Shown: one piece after another, positions 34,884 to 44,196 of the stretch
Position numbering within the stretch: the stretch's first letter is position 1
How the letters are laid out: every line of letters begins with the position of its first letter
Assembly (NCBI RefSeq): GCF_000773975.1
Contig: NZ_JRUQ01000059.1
Location: 1 to 64,000, forward strand
DNA length: 64,000 nt
Direction: 5' to 3'
DNA from: Erwinia typographi
GTDB lineage: Bacteria > Pseudomonadota > Gammaproteobacteria > Enterobacterales > Enterobacteriaceae
Notes under the pieces: generated by a model
Told to the model about the DNA's origin: nothing
What the model saw: the letters and a program-made list of their open reading frames with translations, nothing else
Databases searched by the model: none
Position numbers and translations under genes: made by a program

Positions 34884-35753
34884 TTGACCGTCTCCCTTCG
34901 CCTGGCGAAAGCCGACTACTTCCCTTCTGAGCTGATGCCGGTAGCGGTTGCCGATCGCGCGCCGCAGCCCTGCTTCCCGCCGCATGTTCATGAGTTCAGC
35001 GAGCTGGTGATTGTCTGGCGCGGAAACGGCCTGCATGTGATGAACGACAAGCCCTGGCTGATTACCTGCGGAGATTTGTTCTATCTGCGCCCGGACGACT
35101 GCCACAGCTTTGACGCCGTGAACGATCTGGTGCTGGATAACATTATTTTCTGCCCGGAGCGCTTCAGCCTTGGCCTTGAGTGGCAAAATTTTCTGCCGGA
35201 GAACGAGGGTTCAGCCTGGCGGCTGACAACGCGGGGAATGGCGCTGGCTCGCGGAGTTATCCAGCAGCTGCGGCAGGAGTGCCGCAAGAGCGACCGGCTC
35301 TCCAGGCAGCTAACGGAAACGCTGTTTCTCCAGCTGGCGCTGACCCTACAGCGTCACCGCTATTCGGCGGACGGGGTATATCAACTTCCTGAGGGGGAAC
35401 AGCTGGATCTGCTGATGTCGGCAATCCAGGGGCAGATTGCCACTCACTTTGATCTGAGCGCCTTTTGTCATCAGCATCACCTCTCTGAACGGGCATTAAA
35501 ACAGCTGTTCCGCCAGCAAACCGGGATGACCCCAGGCCACTATATTCGTCAGCTCCAGCTCTGCCGGGCGAAGTATCTGCTGCGCAGCAGCGACTGCCTG
35601 ATTGGAGAAGTTGCCGCCCGCTGCGGCTTTGACGACAGTAACTATTTCTCGGTGGTGTTTACTCGCGAAACGGGCCTGACTCCAAGCGCATTCCGTCAGC
35701 AGTTTGAGCACAGTAGCCAGCGTAAGCTCCAGTTTGTGCGGCATGAGGGATAA
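34884..35753 (+). CDS. rhaR: RhaR, activator of the rhaSR operon
   Basis: A 289-residue AraC-family regulator that with L-rhamnose activates rhaSR transcription, one step above RhaS in the cascade. The cupin part contains [24 protein letters not shown], as in E. coli RhaR, and the DNA-binding part [24 protein letters not shown]. It starts at TTG with GAGGTGA upstream; no ATG is available near enough. Followed by a terminator hairpin. Confidence 0.94.
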   Translation: MTVSLRLAKADYFPSELMPVAVADRAPQPCFPPHVHEFSELVIVWRGNGLHVMNDKPWLITCGDLFYLRPDDCHSFDAVNDLVLDNIIFCPERFSLGLEWQNFLPENEGSAWRLTTRGMALARGVIQQLRQECRKSDRLSRQLTETLFLQLALTLQRHRYSADGVYQLPEGEQLDLLMSAIQGQIATHFDLSAFCHQHHLSERALKQLFRQQTGMTPGHYIRQLQLCRAKYLLRSSDCLIGEVAARCGFDDSNYFSVVFTRETGLTPSAFRQQFEHSSQRKLQFVRHEG

Positions 35754-35772
35754 ACAGCAGGGGAAATTCGGT

Positions 35773-35800
35773 GCCACCACGTCCATGTGGTGGCTGTTTC
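35773..35800 (+). terminator. Hairpin terminator after rhaR
   Basis: GCCACCAC-GTCCAT-GTGGTGGC, a perfect 8-bp stem followed by TGTTTC. Lies between convergent rhaR and rhaT. Confidence 0.6.
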
Positions 35801-35836
35801 AATGAGGGCGGGTTCTTCTTACAACAGACTAACGAC

Positions 35837-36871
35837 TCAGGACATCATGCCCATCCCTACAATATTCGCCGCCAGAATAATCACCACACAGCCGCCGCAA
35901 AGCACGCTGACCGGACGACGCCCCACGTTCTTCCACTCTTTCAGCACCAGCCCGACCAGCCCGCCGCACAGCACATAGAAGCTCATATGCAGCATCCAGC
36001 TGATAAAGTCATACTGTGCCGGAATTCGCGCGTGGCCCCAGGCATAGAAGAAGAACTGCAAATACCACATGGTGCCGCCAAGTATTGAAAGCAGCACGTT
36101 GCTAATCAGCAGAGACTTCGCCACTGAGAAATCGCTCCTGACCGACAGGTCGGACTTGGTCGCCAGGCGGATAAAGCAGAAGCCCAGGTTAACCAGCGCG
36201 CCGCCGCCCATGATCACCACGTAGCTCGGTAACGCAGTATAAAGTGGGTCAATGCCCAGCGCAGCGGCCGCATCGTGCATTGGCTTCGCCGCATTCATCG
36301 CAAAGGACATCCCGGCTGAGAACACGCCACAGAGCACGGCCAGCAGCAACCCTTTCTTCAGGTTGAACTCTTCGGCCGTAATCCCCATCGCCCGCTCTTT
36401 TAACAGACCTGCGCGAGAAACGATCGCCACGCCGACCAGCGCAACCAGCACGCCCAGTAAGGTCAGCCTGCCGCCTGAGGAGCTGAACAGCTCGACAAAG
36501 CGCCCCTGGATCAGCGGCGTCATCAGCGTGCCGACGACCAGGGTAATGCCAATCGCGATACCGATGCCCATCGACATGCCCAGATAGCGCATGGTCAGGC
36601 CGTAGTTAATGTTGCCTACGCCCCACATTGCGCCAAAAAGAAACACCGGTAACAGCTGAGAAAGCGAGAAGCTGCTGTAGTACCCCCAGAAGTTTGGCAG
36701 CAATACTGCGCTGACGGCCCACGGAAGCACGATCCACGAAGCGATACCGCCCACTGACCACATGGTTTCCCATGACCAGTGACGCACTTTTTTGAACGGG
36801 GCATAGAAGCAGGCGGCGCTGGCCGCGCCCACCAGATGCCACAGAATGCCTGAAAGGATTGCCTGACTCAT
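35837..36871 (-). CDS. rhaT: L-rhamnose/H+ symporter
   Basis: A 344-residue inner-membrane symporter of the DMT superfamily with ten hydrophobic segments. Typical stretches: [21 protein letters not shown] near the start, [22 protein letters not shown], and [14 protein letters not shown] near 285. E. coli RhaT has 344 residues. It imports L-rhamnose for RhaABD. Its promoter region has a RhaS-like site and a TAGACT -10 as in rhaB. Start ATG has AAGGA nine bases upstream. Confidence 0.96.
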   Translation of the reverse strand: MSQAILSGILWHLVGAASAACFYAPFKKVRHWSWETMWSVGGIASWIVLPWAVSAVLLPNFWGYYSSFSLSQLLPVFLFGAMWGVGNINYGLTMRYLGMSMGIGIAIGITLVVGTLMTPLIQGRFVELFSSSGGRLTLLGVLVALVGVAIVSRAGLLKERAMGITAEEFNLKKGLLLAVLCGVFSAGMSFAMNAAKPMHDAAAALGIDPLYTALPSYVVIMGGGALVNLGFCFIRLATKSDLSVRSDFSVAKSLLISNVLLSILGGTMWYLQFFFYAWGHARIPAQYDFISWMLHMSFYVLCGGLVGLVLKEWKNVGRRPVSVLCGGCVVIILAANIVGMGMMS

Positions 36872-36880
36872 TATTGTTTT

Positions 36881-37241
36881 CCTTCGTAGGTGGGTGAGGT
36901 TCCCGGTAGAGGCAGTCTACGAAGGATTGAACCGCCGACACCTTATGCTCAATGCCCCGTCCGGCGTAAATCTGGCAAAATTCAGCGTCTCCTGACGACC
37001 GCGATCACAAATCCAGCTTCTGCTGTGATTTATTGATTAACGGCGTTGTGCAGACTAATTACATCATTTTTAAGGGTAAATTCTATTTTTACCGTTCTCC
37101 CCCGCTGTTCTTCTCATTTCTGCCATCCCGCACTGTGCGGTGGCAACCACAGAAAGGTCATTGCGCTTTGCCTGCGGCAGTATTTTATAACGCAACATTT
37201 TATTAACCTCACTATAAAATAATGTTTACGGAGAATCTGCC
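36881..37241. promoter_or_regulatory. rhaT/aldA intergenic control region
   Basis: The 370 bp between the divergent rhaT and aldA starts hold no gene. On the minus strand GCCAGATTTACGCC...GTAGACTG resembles the RhaS site plus -10 of rhaB. A perfect inverted repeat (CCTTCGTAG at 36881-36889, CTACGAAGG at 36917-36925) overlaps both the -10 and the rhaT Shine-Dalgarno. The aldA side is AT-rich; its start has ACGGAG eight bases upstream. Confidence 0.5.
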
Positions 37242-38681
37242 ATGACCCCACGCCAACATCGCCTTTACATCAACGGCCAGTTTGTCGAAAACCGCAGCGG
37301 CCGCTGGATTGACGTCATTAACCCCGCCACGGAAGCGCCGATCTCACAAATCCCTGAAGGCAGCCGCGAAGATACCGATCGCGCCATTGAAGCAGCCGCA
37401 GCGGCCCAGCCAGCCTGGGAGGCGTTGCCAGCAGTTGAGCGAGGCGGCTGGCTGCGCAAAATCTCGGCTGGCATACGCAGCCGGGAAGCGGAAATTACCG
37501 CAGCCATCGTGGCTGAAGGTGGCAAAACGCAGCAGCTGGCGCAGACGGAAGTGCTGTTTACCGCTGATTATCTTGATTACATGGCCGAATGGGCACGCCG
37601 CTACGAGGGAGAGATCGTACAAAGCGATCGGGTCAATGAAACCATTATGGTGTTTAAAAAGGCCATTGGCGTCACGGCGGGTATTCTGCCGTGGAACTTC
37701 CCCTTCTTCCTGATCGCCAGAAAGGCCGCTCCGGCTCTGATCACTGGCAATACGATTGTGATCAAACCCAGCGAGCTGACGCCGAACAATGCGATGCTGT
37801 TCGCGGAAATTGTCGATTGGGTCGGCCTGCCTGCAGGGGTGTTCAACCTGGTGACTGGCTACGGTCCGGAAGTAGGCCAGGCGCTGGCATCCAGTCCAAA
37901 GGTGGGCATGGTAAGCCTGACCGGCAGCGTCAACGCGGGTGTCGCCACGCTACAGGCTGCGGCGCCGAATATTACAAAAGTCTCTCTTGAGCTGGGTGGA
38001 AAGGCGCCGGCGATTGTGATGAAGGATGCCGATCTCGATCTGGCGGTTAAAGCCATTGTCAGCTCGCGCATGATCAATAGTGGTCAGGTTTGTAACTGTG
38101 CTGAGCGCCTTTATGTTCAGAAAGAGGTTTATGAAGAAGTGGTCGCCCGCCTGACAACCGCCTTTGCTAAAGTCACCTACGGTGATCCGGCACAAAGAAG
38201 CGACATTGATATGGGACCGCTGATCTCTGCCGATGCTCTGCAGCGCCTTGAGCAGAAAGTGGCGCTGGCCGTAGAGCAAGGCGCAAAAGTGGTGACCGGC
38301 GGCAAGCGCAGCGGCGAACGCGGCTTCTTCTTTGAGCCTACCCTGCTGACCAACGTTAATCAGCAGATGACCATCGTACACGAGGAGACTTTCGGCCCGG
38401 TGCTGCCGGTTATTCCTTTCGAGACGCTTGAAGAGGCTATCGCGTTGGCCAACGACAGCGAATATGGTCTGACATCCTCCATTTTTACCCGCGATCTGAA
38501 TACCACCATGCAGGCGCTGAAGCAGCTGAAGTTTGGCGAAACCTACGTTAACCGGGAAAACTTTGAAGCCATGCAGGGCTTCCATGCCGGCTGGCGCAAA
38601 TCAGGGATTGGCGGAGCTGACGGTCGGCATGGCCTTGAGGAGTATTTACAAACCCACGTCGCTTATCTGCAATATCATTAA
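37242..38681 (+). CDS. aldA: Lactaldehyde dehydrogenase (aldehyde dehydrogenase A)
   Basis: A 479-residue NAD-dependent aldehyde dehydrogenase oxidising L-lactaldehyde to L-lactate. E. coli AldA has 479 residues and the same blocks: R-K-I-S-A-G-I-R, E-W-A-R-R-Y-E-G-E-I-V-Q-S-D-R, I-L-P-W-N-F-P-F-F-L-I-A-R-K, catalytic Glu in L-E-L-G-G-K-A-P-A-I-V-M, catalytic Cys in S-G-Q-V-C-N-C-A-E-R, and E-E-T-F-G-P-V-L-P-V. Its place beside the rhamnose genes explains its role: it disposes of the lactaldehyde from RhaD. In E. coli aldA is not linked to rha. Confidence 0.96.
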   Translation: MTPRQHRLYINGQFVENRSGRWIDVINPATEAPISQIPEGSREDTDRAIEAAAAAQPAWEALPAVERGGWLRKISAGIRSREAEITAAIVAEGGKTQQLAQTEVLFTADYLDYMAEWARRYEGEIVQSDRVNETIMVFKKAIGVTAGILPWNFPFFLIARKAAPALITGNTIVIKPSELTPNNAMLFAEIVDWVGLPAGVFNLVTGYGPEVGQALASSPKVGMVSLTGSVNAGVATLQAAAPNITKVSLELGGKAPAIVMKDADLDLAVKAIVSSRMINSGQVCNCAERLYVQKEVYEEVVARLTTAFAKVTYGDPAQRSDIDMGPLISADALQRLEQKVALAVEQGAKVVTGGKRSGERGFFFEPTLLTNVNQQMTIVHEETFGPVLPVIPFETLEEAIALANDSEYGLTSSIFTRDLNTTMQALKQLKFGETYVNRENFEAMQGFHAGWRKSGIGGADGRHGLEEYLQTHVAYLQYH

Positions 38682-38697
38682 TTTCTGTTTATCTTCC

Positions 38698-38746
38698 CTG
38701 TGAGTGCAGTCGGATGAGACAAACCGGCTGCACCTGGGTATCACAG
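38698..38746 (+). terminator. Large hairpin after aldA
   Basis: Nested repeats CTGTGA/TCACAG and GTGCAGTCGG/CCGGCTGCAC (one G-U pair) begin 17 bp after the aldA stop. There is no U-run, so it may be a 3'-end stabiliser or a Rho-dependent terminator. Confidence 0.45.
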
Positions 38747-39211
38747 CCAGCTCGCGCGCATTCAGCATCCGCCGACAGGATGTCATACGCGGGATAATGG
38801 TTAAACATGGCTAATCAATAGTGTAATGGGGATGTATAAGTCCGTTTTTTTATAGTCTTCCACTAATCAATTTTATGCCTGAAAAACGCTGTGGCTACGC
38901 CATGTCGCGTGGAGTCTGGCTTTAAAGGTGGATATCGCGGAAGCAATTATTAGCACCACTAAATGCTGACCTTAATTATCCATAATTAATTAAAGTTATG
39001 CGCCAGGAAATTCTGAAACTAATTAATAATGCATATTACATCTGGCAATAAAGGAATAAATCGGGTTAACATATAACTTCGCACAGAGCACATTTGAGCT
39101 TCTGGTGGCGTAAAAAAAAGATACACACAGCAACTTCATTACCAAGAGGCCGAATAAGGCCCAGTAAAAAGTCCAATTAATAAACATTCTCATATTGAGA
39201 TTATAGTGCCT
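38747..39211. other. Gene-free AT-rich stretch
   Basis: About 465 bp with no credible ORF and lower GC than its surroundings. It ends in a textbook terminator on the plus strand although no annotated gene precedes it closely. It could contain an unrecognised small RNA or a decayed gene; I see no family match. Confidence 0.4.
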
Positions 39212-39242
39212 CCCCTCACCGGCAACGGTGAGGGGCTTTTTG
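39212..39242 (+). terminator. Strong orphan terminator
   Basis: CCCCTCACC-GGCAAC-GGTGAGGGG followed by CTTTTTG. A 9-bp perfect GC-rich stem with U-run, 530 bp beyond aldA and 104 bp before the next start codon. Confidence 0.85.
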
Positions 39243-39345
39243 CATGGTTTAGCTATCCCTCACTCCTTTTCTATAATATAGGCAGCTTGAAGGGATTTTA
39301 ATGGTAGTCTGTTGGTGACATTGACTGTTAAAGGCCTGCAATAGA

Positions 39346-40194
39346 GTGGATACCAAATTACTTGGCAACTATCTGAAAGATCGACGCGGCAAGCTGAACC
39401 CGTCTGATTTTGGCATTTCTCCCTTGCGCCGCCGCACGCCAGGGCTGCGCCGCGAGGAAGTGGCGAACCGGGCGAACGTCAGCGCTACGTGGTATACCTG
39501 GCTGGAACAGGGACGCGGCGGCTCTCCCTCGGCTGAGGTGCTTAACCGCCTGGCGGAAGCCCTGGAGCTGACTCAGGTTGAGCGCGAACACCTCTTTTTA
39601 CTGGCTCAGCAGCGTCCGCCGCAGGTTCAATACCAAGCCTGTGAACCCGTCTCTCCACAGCTTCAGCGCGTGCTGGATTCGCTGGAGCACAGCCCCGCGC
39701 TGGTGAAAACGGCCACCTGGGATATCGTGGCGTGGAACGAAGCGGCCCGTGCCATACTGACGGATTACACAAAAATCCCCGCCGGACAGCGCAACGTCCT
39801 GAGGCTGCTGTTTGGCAATACCGAGGTGCGCAGACATATGGTGAACTGGTTGCAGGACGCAACGTTCGCCGTGGCGGCCTTTCGTGCGGAAGTCATGCGC
39901 GCTGGCGCAATGGAGACGGTGCAGCCGCTGGTCACTGAACTCTGCGAACTCAGCCCTGAGTTCAACGCCATCTGGCAGGATTATGACGTGCAGCACTACG
40001 GTGAAGGCGTCAAGCACGCTCGTCACCCGCTGGTCGGTGAGTTTATTTTTGAATATTCTACGTTTGCGGTTGAGGGGCGAACGGATTTGGGACTGTTGAT
40101 TTACACCCCGTCCTCCCCCGCGGACCGACAAAAAACCGAGGCGCTGATTAGCCACTGGCGTCAGCAGCAGGCTGACGTTAACGGTTCACGTTAA
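39346..40194 (+). CDS. XRE-family regulator with MmyB-like ligand-binding domain
   Basis: A 282-residue regulator, paralogous to the one at 26018-26872. Helix-turn-helix with R-R-R-T-P-G-L-R-R-E-E-V-A-N-R-A-N-V-S-A-T-W-Y-T-W-L-E-Q-G-R (about 28-57). The MmyB domain contains W-D-I-V-A-W-N-E-A-A-R near 128 and H-P-L-V-G-E-F-I-F-E-Y near 228. It begins with GTG at 39346, a position that matches the length of homologues. No exporter or enzyme gene is divergent from it, so its target is not apparent. Confidence 0.85.
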   Translation: MDTKLLGNYLKDRRGKLNPSDFGISPLRRRTPGLRREEVANRANVSATWYTWLEQGRGGSPSAEVLNRLAEALELTQVEREHLFLLAQQRPPQVQYQACEPVSPQLQRVLDSLEHSPALVKTATWDIVAWNEAARAILTDYTKIPAGQRNVLRLLFGNTEVRRHMVNWLQDATFAVAAFRAEVMRAGAMETVQPLVTELCELSPEFNAIWQDYDVQHYGEGVKHARHPLVGEFIFEYSTFAVEGRTDLGLLIYTPSSPADRQKTEALISHWRQQQADVNGSR

Positions 40195-40266
40195 TTGCAA
40201 TAGCGGGGGCGTTGCGCTGATTGTGCCCACGGCTGAAAATATCCCGACGCGTGGGCTAACGGCTGA

Positions 40267-40608
40267 CTAAGCGTCGTTGGTCAGATCGTGAACTTCGGCT
40301 ACCGGACCATTCTTACGCACGGATTCAATTCCCTTGTCCCTGGCCTGGGTGGAGCTGTACATTTCGCTGTGGCCAATGACCTGATGATTTGCCGCCTTCA
40401 GGTTGAAATAGGGAGAACCATCTTTAGCGGTCAGGCGATCGTAATGGGCGTCCTCTCCGGCGTTTTTCTTAACCGAGGCAATACCATTCTCAGCGCCTGA
40501 CTTGCTGACGTATCCTTCGCTACCCAGGATAATCTCACCGTTACCGGCCTTCAGACGAAAATAAAACTGGCCGTTTTTACCACTGTAGATTTCATATTTC
40601 GCACTCAT
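40267..40608 (-). CDS. YegP-family (DUF1508) protein
   Basis: A 113-residue protein built from two DUF1508 repeats of about 50 residues: Y-S-G-K-N-G-Q-F-Y-F-R-L-K-A-G-N-G-E-I-I and D-G-S-P-Y-F-N-L-K-A-A-N-H-Q-V-I-G-H-S-E-M-Y. Each repeat has the F-x-L-K-A-x-N core and a G-I-x-S-V-x-K-N end. E. coli YegP is 110 residues with the same design. The function of the family is unknown. Single gene with AGGAG before the start. Confidence 0.9.
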   Translation of the reverse strand: MSAKYEIYSGKNGQFYFRLKAGNGEIILGSEGYVSKSGAENGIASVKKNAGEDAHYDRLTAKDGSPYFNLKAANHQVIGHSEMYSSTQARDKGIESVRKNGPVAEVHDLTNDA

Positions 40609-40725
40609 TATTTGACTCCTGTTACGGGATTAAAATGTGGCGTAACCTACTGCCTTCAGCAGTTAAGTGTTGATGATACAATAAAATCCGTCAAAAAAAA
40701 GCGCAGCGGCTGAGTGTTGCAGCAG

Positions 40726-40752
40726 GCCGGCCCTCCCTGAAGGAAGGCCGGC
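40726..40752 (-). terminator. GC-rich hairpin after the DppA-like gene
   Basis: GGCCGGC and GCCGGCC arms with further inner pairing lie directly after the stop at 40757. No U-run on the minus strand. Confidence 0.45.
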
Positions 40753-40756
40753 ACGG

Positions 40757-42349
40757 TCATTTGATATCCACCTGGTAAAAAATGTGTTTGCCGAACGGGT
40801 CGATCTCATAACCGGTCACTTCTTTACGCACCGGTTCAAAGATCGTCGAGTGGGCAATCATTACCGCTGGCGCCTGGTCGTGCATTATTTGCTGCGCCTG
40901 ACGATAAAGCTGAATGCGTTTAGTGTGATCCTGCTCGGCGCGAGCCTCATTGATTAGCGTATCAAACGGCTTGTAACACCATTTGGACGAGTTGGAACCG
41001 CCGTTGGCGGACGTGCAGCTGAACAGCGGACCGAAGAAGTTATCCGGGTCGCCGGTTGCGGTGGTCCAGCCCATCAGGGCAGCCTGATGCTCGCCGTTTT
41101 TCACTCGCTTAAGATATTCGCCCCATTCAAAGCTGACGATGTTGGCTTTGATCCCCACCTTCGCCCAGTCGGCCTGAATCATCTCCGCCATACGCCGGGC
41201 GTTCGGGTTATAGGGACGCTGAACCGGCATCGCCCACAAATCGATGGTGGTGCCGGGCTTAATTGCCGCCTCTTTTAGCAGCGCTTTGGCTTTTTCAGGA
41301 TCGTAGTCGTAATCCTTCAGATCCTGGTCGGCGCTCCATACGCCCGGCGGCAGAAGGTTTTTCGCCGCGCTGCCGGTACCCTGGAACACTGCCTGAATAA
41401 TGGCCGGCTTATTAATGGCCATCGACAGCGCCTGGCGAACTTTGACGTTATCCAGCGGCGGTTTTTGAGTATTGAAAGACAGGAAGCCGGTATTCAAACC
41501 GGCCTTCTGCATCAGCGTCAGATCTTTATTTTCCTTCATGCGCGGCAGATCGGCCGGATTAGGGAACGGCATGACCTGGCACTCGTTTTTTTCCAGCTTG
41601 GCAAAGCGCACGGAGGCATCCGGGGTGATAGAGAAGATCAGGCGGTCGAGCTTCGCCTTGCCCTGCCAGTACTGCGGAAAAGCTTTAAACAGGATGCGGG
41701 AATCTTTCTGGTACTGCGCCAGCTCAAATGGCCCGGTGCCGATGGGGTCCCGATCGACCTTTTCCGGCGTTCCGGCTTTCAGCATCGCATCGGCGTATTC
41801 AGCGGAGAGGATTGAGGCAAAATACCAGCCCAGATCCGCCAGAAAAGGTGCTTCAGCGTGGGCCAGGGTGAAGCGCACGGTATGGTCGTCCACTTTCTCA
41901 ATGTTCTGGATCAGCGTGCCAAATTCCAGACTTTCAAAGTTGGCATAGGTGCCATTGGAAACATTGTGATAAGGATTGTTGGGATCTTTCTGCCGCATGA
42001 ACGAGAAAATGACGTCGTCAGCATTAAACTCGCGGCCAGGCTTAAACGCCCTATTGCTCTGGAACTGCACCCCTTTGCGCAGGTGAAAAGTGTAGATTTT
42101 ACCATCCGGGCTGATATCCCAACTTTCCGCCAGGCTTGGCACCAGCTCGGTGGTGCCGACTTTAAAATCAACCAGACGGTTATAAATGGGCACGGCGCTG
42201 GCATCCACGCTGGTCCCGGAAGTATAAAGTTGTGGATTGAAATTCTCTGGCGATCCCTCTGAGCAAAATACCAGAGTTTTTGCCGCCGCCCCAGTGGCTA
42301 CGGCCAGCGTCAACACGGCAACCGCTGTCCTTAATACTGATTTTCTCAT
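40757..42349 (-). CDS. Dipeptide-type ABC transporter substrate-binding protein (DppA paralogue)
   Basis: A 530-residue periplasmic binding protein of family 5 with a signal peptide ending about residue 24 (A-T-G-A-A-A-K). Mature sequence begins T-L-V-F-C-S-E-G-S-P-E-N-F-N-P-Q-L, as in E. coli DppA, and keeps I-G-T-G-P-F-E-L-A-Q-Y-Q-K-D-S-R, K-N-E-C-Q-V-M-P-F-P-N-P-A-D and D-P-D-N-F-F-G-P-L-F-S-C. No permease or ATPase gene is adjacent, so it presumably feeds the DppBCDF system encoded elsewhere, widening its range. ATG at 42349 has GAGG six bases upstream. Confidence 0.88.
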   Translation of the reverse strand: MRKSVLRTAVAVLTLAVATGAAAKTLVFCSEGSPENFNPQLYTSGTSVDASAVPIYNRLVDFKVGTTELVPSLAESWDISPDGKIYTFHLRKGVQFQSNRAFKPGREFNADDVIFSFMRQKDPNNPYHNVSNGTYANFESLEFGTLIQNIEKVDDHTVRFTLAHAEAPFLADLGWYFASILSAEYADAMLKAGTPEKVDRDPIGTGPFELAQYQKDSRILFKAFPQYWQGKAKLDRLIFSITPDASVRFAKLEKNECQVMPFPNPADLPRMKENKDLTLMQKAGLNTGFLSFNTQKPPLDNVKVRQALSMAINKPAIIQAVFQGTGSAAKNLLPPGVWSADQDLKDYDYDPEKAKALLKEAAIKPGTTIDLWAMPVQRPYNPNARRMAEMIQADWAKVGIKANIVSFEWGEYLKRVKNGEHQAALMGWTTATGDPDNFFGPLFSCTSANGGSNSSKWCYKPFDTLINEARAEQDHTKRIQLYRQAQQIMHDQAPAVMIAHSTIFEPVRKEVTGYEIDPFGKHIFYQVDIK

Positions 42350-42484
42350 CTCTGCCCTCACTTTATTGATTTTTTTATGGTCTCTCCTGAACGTTTACCA
42401 ATCTAATCGCTAATGGGGTGATGAGCCAGTAAAAGCGGCAGTGGCTGCTGAGCAGGCACGCGCATACCACAGGGGCAGAAAATA

Positions 42485-42889
42485 TCAGCGTTCGCCTATG
42501 TGGCTTATAAATTTTAACCCGTTATGCGCAGGATCGATAAAATAGATATCGGACGCCTCTCTTCCAGGGGTATCGATGGAAAGGAAGTAGACTGGATTAT
42601 CGCCACTTGGTTTAATCGAATGAACGGTATTTTTCCTGAATATCACCAGCTGGTCTTTAGACAAAACTTTCGCTGGCTCACCGTCAGTTTGAAATTCGAG
42701 ATCGCCTGCAATAACGATCAGCACCTCATCGCATTGCTTGTGATAATGCTCAGGCACTTGCTGGTAGACACGAAATAATCTCACGCTCCCCTGAGGGTTA
42801 TCACTGAGGTACATATCAACAATGAGAGAATCTGCGCTGTCAGGGAAAAGCTTTTTTTTCTCTTCCAAATCAAAATATAAAGCACTCAT
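42485..42889 (-). CDS. Small cupin-domain protein
   Basis: A 134-residue single-domain cupin. The first cupin motif is H-Y-H-K-Q-C-D-E-V-L-I-V-I-A-G (His-x-His and Glu metal ligands), and the second has V-H-S-I-K-P with its His. The C-terminal D-T-P-G-R-E-A-S-D-I-Y-F-I-D-P is seen in cupins of unknown role. A GTG four codons upstream (42901) is an alternative start. Next to a LysR gene and a dipeptide binding protein, neither of which suggests a reaction. Confidence 0.75.
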   Translation of the reverse strand: MSALYFDLEEKKKLFPDSADSLIVDMYLSDNPQGSVRLFRVYQQVPEHYHKQCDEVLIVIAGDLEFQTDGEPAKVLSKDQLVIFRKNTVHSIKPSGDNPVYFLSIDTPGREASDIYFIDPAHNGLKFISHIGER

Positions 42890-43070
42890 AGACTTACTCA
42901 CTCTGTAAAAACTGAATTTTGATAAAAATCGTCATGCTAAAAAGATACATAACGGCTTTTCTAATCTTCGGCGGCGCCAGTTCGTAAACCAACGCGCGCC
43001 TTAATCAGATAGTTTTTTTACCCTAACACAGCTTTCGTTGAATGATTTTTAATGAGCCATTGACTAAAAC

Positions 43071-43982
43071 TCAACCTGGGGGAAGGCATTGCGCTTTAAT
43101 GATTTCAATCAATGGCCTTAATCCAGGCTGTAGCTGGCGTCGACTGGGGTAGTACATCATGAATGGCGCGCTGATATGCGACCAGCCGGGCATGACCTCA
43201 GTCAGCCTGCCGCTGCGCAAATGCTCACGAATTTGCATTTCCAGGCAATACGCTACGCCCACGCCTGCAAGCGCGGCCTGAATAATCATTGATGTTTCGC
43301 TATATATATACTTACCTGGGGAGAGCACTCTGCAACTGTTTTCATTATTGCCGAGCTCCCAGTGATATAACGTGCCGTTGCCAACCCGCATATTAATACA
43401 CTGATGTTCTTTTAAATCATCAGGGGAATGTGGCGCGCCATATTTCTCAACGTAGTCGGGTGCTGCCACCACCATCCATTTTAATTTTTCGCTCAAAGGC
43501 GCGGCTATCATATCTTTAGGGATAATGTCGCCATAGCGGATGCCTGCGTCAAACCCTTCGCTAATAATATCAACTTGTTGATTATCAACCACCACTTCTA
43601 AGGAAATGTTGGGATACTCTCTCATGAAGCCAGCTAAGATGGGTGAAATAAGGAGGTCAAGAGCATCACGCGGGATGTTTATCCGCAAGCTGCCAATTGG
43701 CTTGTCGCGATAATTGTCCAGTTCTGAGAGTGCAGATTTGATATAATCAAACCCCAGCTTAAGTTGATTTTCCAGGGTAACGCCCGCCGCCGTAGGGACT
43801 ACTGCGCGGTTATTCCTGTTTAATAATTTTACTCCGGTACGTTCCTCAAGTGAGCGGATGGTATGGCTTAGTGCTGAGGTGCTGACGCCAAGTTCAGCCG
43901 CTGCCAGACGGAAACTTTTTTTACGACAAATAACTGAAAATACATTTAATTCCGCAAGCTCTGCACGCGTTAGTATGGCCAT
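43071..43982 (-). CDS. LysR-family transcriptional regulator (CrgA/YafC-like)
   Basis: A 303-residue regulator with the LysR helix-turn-helix at about 20-60 (S-F-R-L-A-A-A-E-L-G-V-S-T-S-A-L-S-H-T-I-R-S-L-E-E-R-T-G-V-K-L-L-N-R). The effector domain has D-A-G-I-R-Y-G near 155 and G-V-G-V-A-Y-C-L-E near 250, typical of the large YafC/CrgA subgroup that often controls oxidoreductases. No divergent target gene: the upstream neighbour is osmC in the same orientation. The AT-rich promoter gap of about 90 bp downstream of osmC holds no clear operator. Confidence 0.88.
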   Translation of the reverse strand: MAILTRAELAELNVFSVICRKKSFRLAAAELGVSTSALSHTIRSLEERTGVKLLNRNNRAVVPTAAGVTLENQLKLGFDYIKSALSELDNYRDKPIGSLRINIPRDALDLLISPILAGFMREYPNISLEVVVDNQQVDIISEGFDAGIRYGDIIPKDMIAAPLSEKLKWMVVAAPDYVEKYGAPHSPDDLKEHQCINMRVGNGTLYHWELGNNENSCRVLSPGKYIYSETSMIIQAALAGVGVAYCLEMQIREHLRSGRLTEVMPGWSHISAPFMMYYPSRRQLQPGLRPLIEIIKAQCLPPG

Positions 43983-44196
43983 TGTGCACCCTGAACGATC
44001 CCAAACTTCGAAGATAACACAGAACTGTCAGAGCACTTTAAGCCGTTGTGCTTTGGTTCCTGTTGACCAAACTGTCTCTAAGGAGAAGCCCACAGGAACA
44101 TGAACAGGATTACTTAATTCAGCGATAAGGCCGTCCGCCGGATTGCTAAATGCGGCTGGCATGGTACTGATATTTCCGCACGTCCGGCCACCACGA

